Assembly (NCBI GenBank): GCA_030018605.1
Contig: JASEHP010000074.1
Coordinates: 1 to 7,538, forward strand
Direction: 5' to 3'
DNA from: Thermodesulfovibrionales bacterium
GTDB lineage: Bacteria; Nitrospirota; Thermodesulfovibrionia; Thermodesulfovibrionales; UBA1546
Length of the DNA: 7,538 bases
Position numbers and translations under genes: made by a program. The notes under the pieces were generated by a model. It was given only the letters and a program-made list of their open reading frames with translations, was not told the origin of the DNA and searched no databases. Shown here one piece after another: positions 6,503 to 7,538 of this stretch (its first letter is position 1; each line of letters opens with the position of its first letter).

Positions 6503-6524
6503 GAGAATATCAGAAAATCAGAAA
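6483..6524. promoter_or_regulatory. Candidate VapB/VapBC operator with repeated ATCAGA units
   Basis: A tandem pair of identical 8-mers, ATCAGAAA (6509-6516) and ATCAGAAA (6517-6524), lies just downstream of the -10 box. The inverted copy TCTGATTT (6486-6493) lies in the spacer upstream of it and pairs with AAATCAGA (6515-6522). The -10 hexamer is therefore flanked by copies of the same half-site. This arrangement fits autorepression by an AbrB-fold antitoxin or its toxin complex, which is the rule for such operons. The binding itself is inferred. Confidence 0.5.
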
Positions 6525-6529
6525 GGAGG
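6523..6529 (+). promoter_or_regulatory. Strong ribosome binding site of the antitoxin gene
   Basis: AAGGAGG lies 6 nt before the ATG at 6536, a near-perfect anti-16S match at good spacing. It is the best ribosome binding site in the window and fits the need to make antitoxin in excess over toxin. The last bases of the second ATCAGAAA repeat overlap it. Confidence 0.8.
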
Positions 6530-6535
6530 CCGCTT

Positions 6536-6808
6536 ATGCCTGCTGTTAAATTGAGAGAGAGGGGACAGGTGACTATCCCATATGAGTATAGGAGAGACCT
6601 CGGCCTTGACAAGGAAGACGTGCTTAATGTCTTAAAAATAGGTGATGTGCTTATTCTTGTGCCGAGGCAGCTTAGCGGTGACGCCCTGTCGAGAAAAATG
6701 GAGACCGCAATGAAGAAAAAAGGGCTTACACTCGACAATCTTCTCAGTAACCTGAGGGAACAGAGAAAGAGATATTCAAAAGAGACATATGCGAAAGCAA
6801 AGGCATAA
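6536..6808 (+). CDS. vapB: AbrB/SpoVT-fold antitoxin (VapB-like)
   Basis: A 90-aa protein whose first ~45 residues are a swapped-hairpin AbrB/MazE DNA-binding domain: KLRERGQVTIPYEYRRDLGL is the classic RGQVTIP signature, followed by DVLNVLKIGDVLILVPR. Residues ~50-90 are charged and helical (METAMKKKGLTLDNLL, LREQRKRYSKETYAKAKA), as expected of the flexible arm that wraps around and blocks the toxin. It should dimerise, bind its own promoter and neutralise the PIN toxin encoded next. The toxin gene begins inside its last codons (20-nt overlap), a layout typical of such pairs. The start is fixed by the strong AAGGAGG. Whether the cognate class is best called VapB or simply AbrB-type is a matter of naming. 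Confidence 0.9.
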   Translation: MPAVKLRERGQVTIPYEYRRDLGLDKEDVLNVLKIGDVLILVPRQLSGDALSRKMETAMKKKGLTLDNLLSNLREQRKRYSKETYAKAKA

Positions 6809-7232
6809 GGTCTTTCTTGACGCAAGCGCTTTGATCACCGGTATTGCATCAGCAAAAGGTGCAGCGCGGGCAGTGTTGCAGCTTGCTGAAACCGGTTTGA
6901 TAGAAGTTTTCGTATCAAGACAGATTATTGTTGAGGCGGACAGAAATATTGAAGATAAGCTGCCGGAGCTGCTGAATGAATACAGAAAGTTCATTGAATT
7001 ACTCGCCCCTGTGTTAATTGATGACCCTCACTGGAAGGAAATTAAAAGATTCTTGACTGTAATTAATCCGGATGATGCGCCTATTCTTGCTGCCGCAGTG
7101 GACGCTGGTGTCGATTTTCTTGTCACATGGGATAGAAAACATTTCATCGACAAAAATATCCGTGTTCACTCAAACCTGAAAATCGTTACGCCCGGAGAGT
7201 TTTTGAAATATTTCAGGGAATATCTGATATGA
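6789..7232 (+). CDS. vapC: PIN-domain ribonuclease toxin (VapC-like)
   Basis: A 147-aa PIN-domain protein, predicted to be a Mg2+-dependent endoribonuclease that halts translation when freed from its antitoxin. The acidic active-site residues are all visible: Asp11 in VFLDAS at the end of strand 1, Glu49 in IIVEADRN, Asp95-Asp96 in NPDDAPILAAA and Asp115 in TWDRKHF. The DDAPILAAA and LVTWDRKHF pattern with a C-terminal IVTPGEFL segment resembles the PIN_3 type of stand-alone toxins. Nothing is truncated, so it is probably functional. The ATG at 6789 overlaps the antitoxin reading frame by 20 nt in another frame, with no strong ribosome binding site of its own, so its translation likely depends on that of the antitoxin. 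The RNA target cannot be predicted. Its stop overlaps the next possible start (ATGA at 7229). Confidence 0.92.
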   Translation: MRKQRHKVFLDASALITGIASAKGAARAVLQLAETGLIEVFVSRQIIVEADRNIEDKLPELLNEYRKFIELLAPVLIDDPHWKEIKRFLTVINPDDAPILAAAVDAGVDFLVTWDRKHFIDKNIRVHSNLKIVTPGEFLKYFREYLI

Positions 7233-7468
7233 GTTTTTTAGGATTAGACAGACGCAAGATGCCGATTGCTTCCCTTGTCTTTGGGAAAAAGAGGGACATC
7301 CCCTATTATCCCGTCATGAAGAAAGGTAGCCGAGCAGGTTATAAAAATGGAAAAGAAAATATGACTTTAAAATCGCTTGAATCGCAAAACGTAGAGTTCA
7401 AATCCAACTGGCGAGGTGAAGCGGGAGGTTTCGAGAAAAATCAAGTCATTGCATCTTTTAAAGAGTAA
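7229..7468 (+). CDS. Uncertain reading frame; only its second half looks like protein
   Basis: A 79-codon frame opens with an ATG overlapping the toxin stop (ATGA) and closes with TAA at 7466-7468. The first ~44 residues (starting MSFLGLDRRKMPIASLVFGK) do not resemble any family I know and their composition looks like translated non-coding DNA. There is no Shine-Dalgarno before 7229 beyond what coupling to the toxin gene could supply. From Met45 (ATG 7361) the sequence turns into a recognisable domain start, described separately. Most likely 7233-7360 is intergenic DNA and any real start is 7361. If expressed from 7229 it would be a third gene of the toxin-antitoxin operon, but I see no evidence for that. 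Confidence 0.25.
   Translation: MSFLGLDRRKMPIASLVFGKKRDIPYYPVMKKGSRAGYKNGKENMTLKSLESQNVEFKSNWRGEAGGFEKNQVIASFKE
7361..7468 (+). pseudogene. Remnant of an AlbA_2/Schlafen-type ATP-binding protein (N-terminal fragment)
   Basis: From ATG 7361 the frame reads MTLKSLESQNVEFKSNWR, which closely follows the start of AlbA_2 (AAA_4, Schlafen-like) domain proteins: ESQ-x-x-EFK-x-x-W, normally followed by a helix such as DEYLKxIxAFAN and a GG motif. Here the match fails right after WR. GEAGGFEKN intervenes, QVIASF may be a relic of the helix, and TAA ends the frame after 36 residues, where intact relatives have several hundred. The downstream bases show no continuation of the domain in any + frame that I could read. 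I infer a gene truncated by deletion or recombination. A very short intact gene is the alternative. The ribosome binding site (GGAAAAG, ~7349-7355) is weak. Confidence 0.45.
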
Positions 7469-7480
7469 AAAGGAGCATTC

Positions 7481-7538
7481 ATGCCCCACATTCAACCTCG
7501 AAGTGCAACACAAGAAGAAGCGACTTCAAGTGGTGTTT
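7481..7538 (+). CDS. Start of a further gene (partial, runs off the window)
   Basis: An ATG at 7481 preceded by AAAAAGGAG (7467-7475) at 5-nt spacing opens a frame to the window end, reading MPHIQPRSATQEEATSSGV and continuing. It starts 12 nt after the TAA of the preceding fragment. The good ribosome binding site supports a real start, but 19 codons are too few to name a family. The +1-shifted frame from about 7412 to the end is also open and could be the true one if 7361 belongs to a frameshifted gene. Confidence 0.4.
   Translation, partial: MPHIQPRSATQEEATSSGV

Noticed and set aside
6085..6825. 246-codon reading frame on the - strand opposite the kinase 3' end, the promoter gap and the antitoxin gene
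   Set aside because: It runs antisense to two clearly identified genes and across their promoter, is rich in Cys, Phe and Ser in a way typical of mirror frames, and has no recognisable domain.
7220..7230. Palindrome ATATC-T-GATAT at the toxin stop codon, sharing ATATCTGAT with the operator region at 6483-6491, as a second operator
   Set aside because: A single shared 9-mer can occur by chance in this length of sequence, and it lies within coding sequence with no promoter next to it.
1..7538. tRNA, rRNA, CRISPR array, intact insertion sequence or prophage attachment site
   Set aside because: No such structure was recognised on either strand by reading.

Overview
The window looks like ordinary bacterial chromosome: densely coding, medium GC, with all convincing genes on the + strand. 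It comes from a Gram-negative-type organism, judging by a KefB/KefC-type antiporter, a YrbG-type exchanger and an exported coiled-coil protein. The gene style fits a Nitrospirota or deltaproteobacterium-like anaerobe, but that is a weak inference because no rRNA or marker gene is present.

Layout. Bases 3-62 read as the C-terminal tail of an upstream protein. Next come two ion transporters that are translationally coupled by a 1-nt overlap (TAATG): a CPA2 cation:proton antiporter with cytoplasmic RCK/TrkA domains (95-2080), and a CaCA-family Na+/Ca2+-type exchanger (2080-3078). A 251-bp non-coding gap follows, most of it one long imperfect palindrome (3096-3271) that looks like a dispersed repeat or structured RNA. 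This is the most unusual object in the window.

The second block is uvrC (nucleotide excision repair endonuclease, 3330-5105), a small exported coiled-coil protein of unknown function that overlaps uvrC by 4 nt (5102-5509), and a PfkB-family sugar or nucleoside kinase (5530-6462). Spacing suggests one operon.

The third block has its own strong promoter, a likely operator built from repeated ATCAGA units, and a very good ribosome binding site. It is a VapBC-type toxin-antitoxin pair (AbrB-fold antitoxin 6536-6808, PIN-domain toxin 6789-7232). Downstream is a poorly coding stretch ending in what looks like the first ~20 residues of an AlbA_2/Schlafen-type ATP-binding protein, broken after its EFK motif (7361-7468). 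The start of one more gene (7481 onward) runs off the window. The right end therefore looks like accessory, rearranged DNA, while the left 6.4 kb is housekeeping.

I found no tRNA, rRNA, CRISPR array, intact transposase or previously undescribed multi-gene system. The best leads are the long palindrome, the architecture around the uvrC start codon and the toxin-antitoxin operator.
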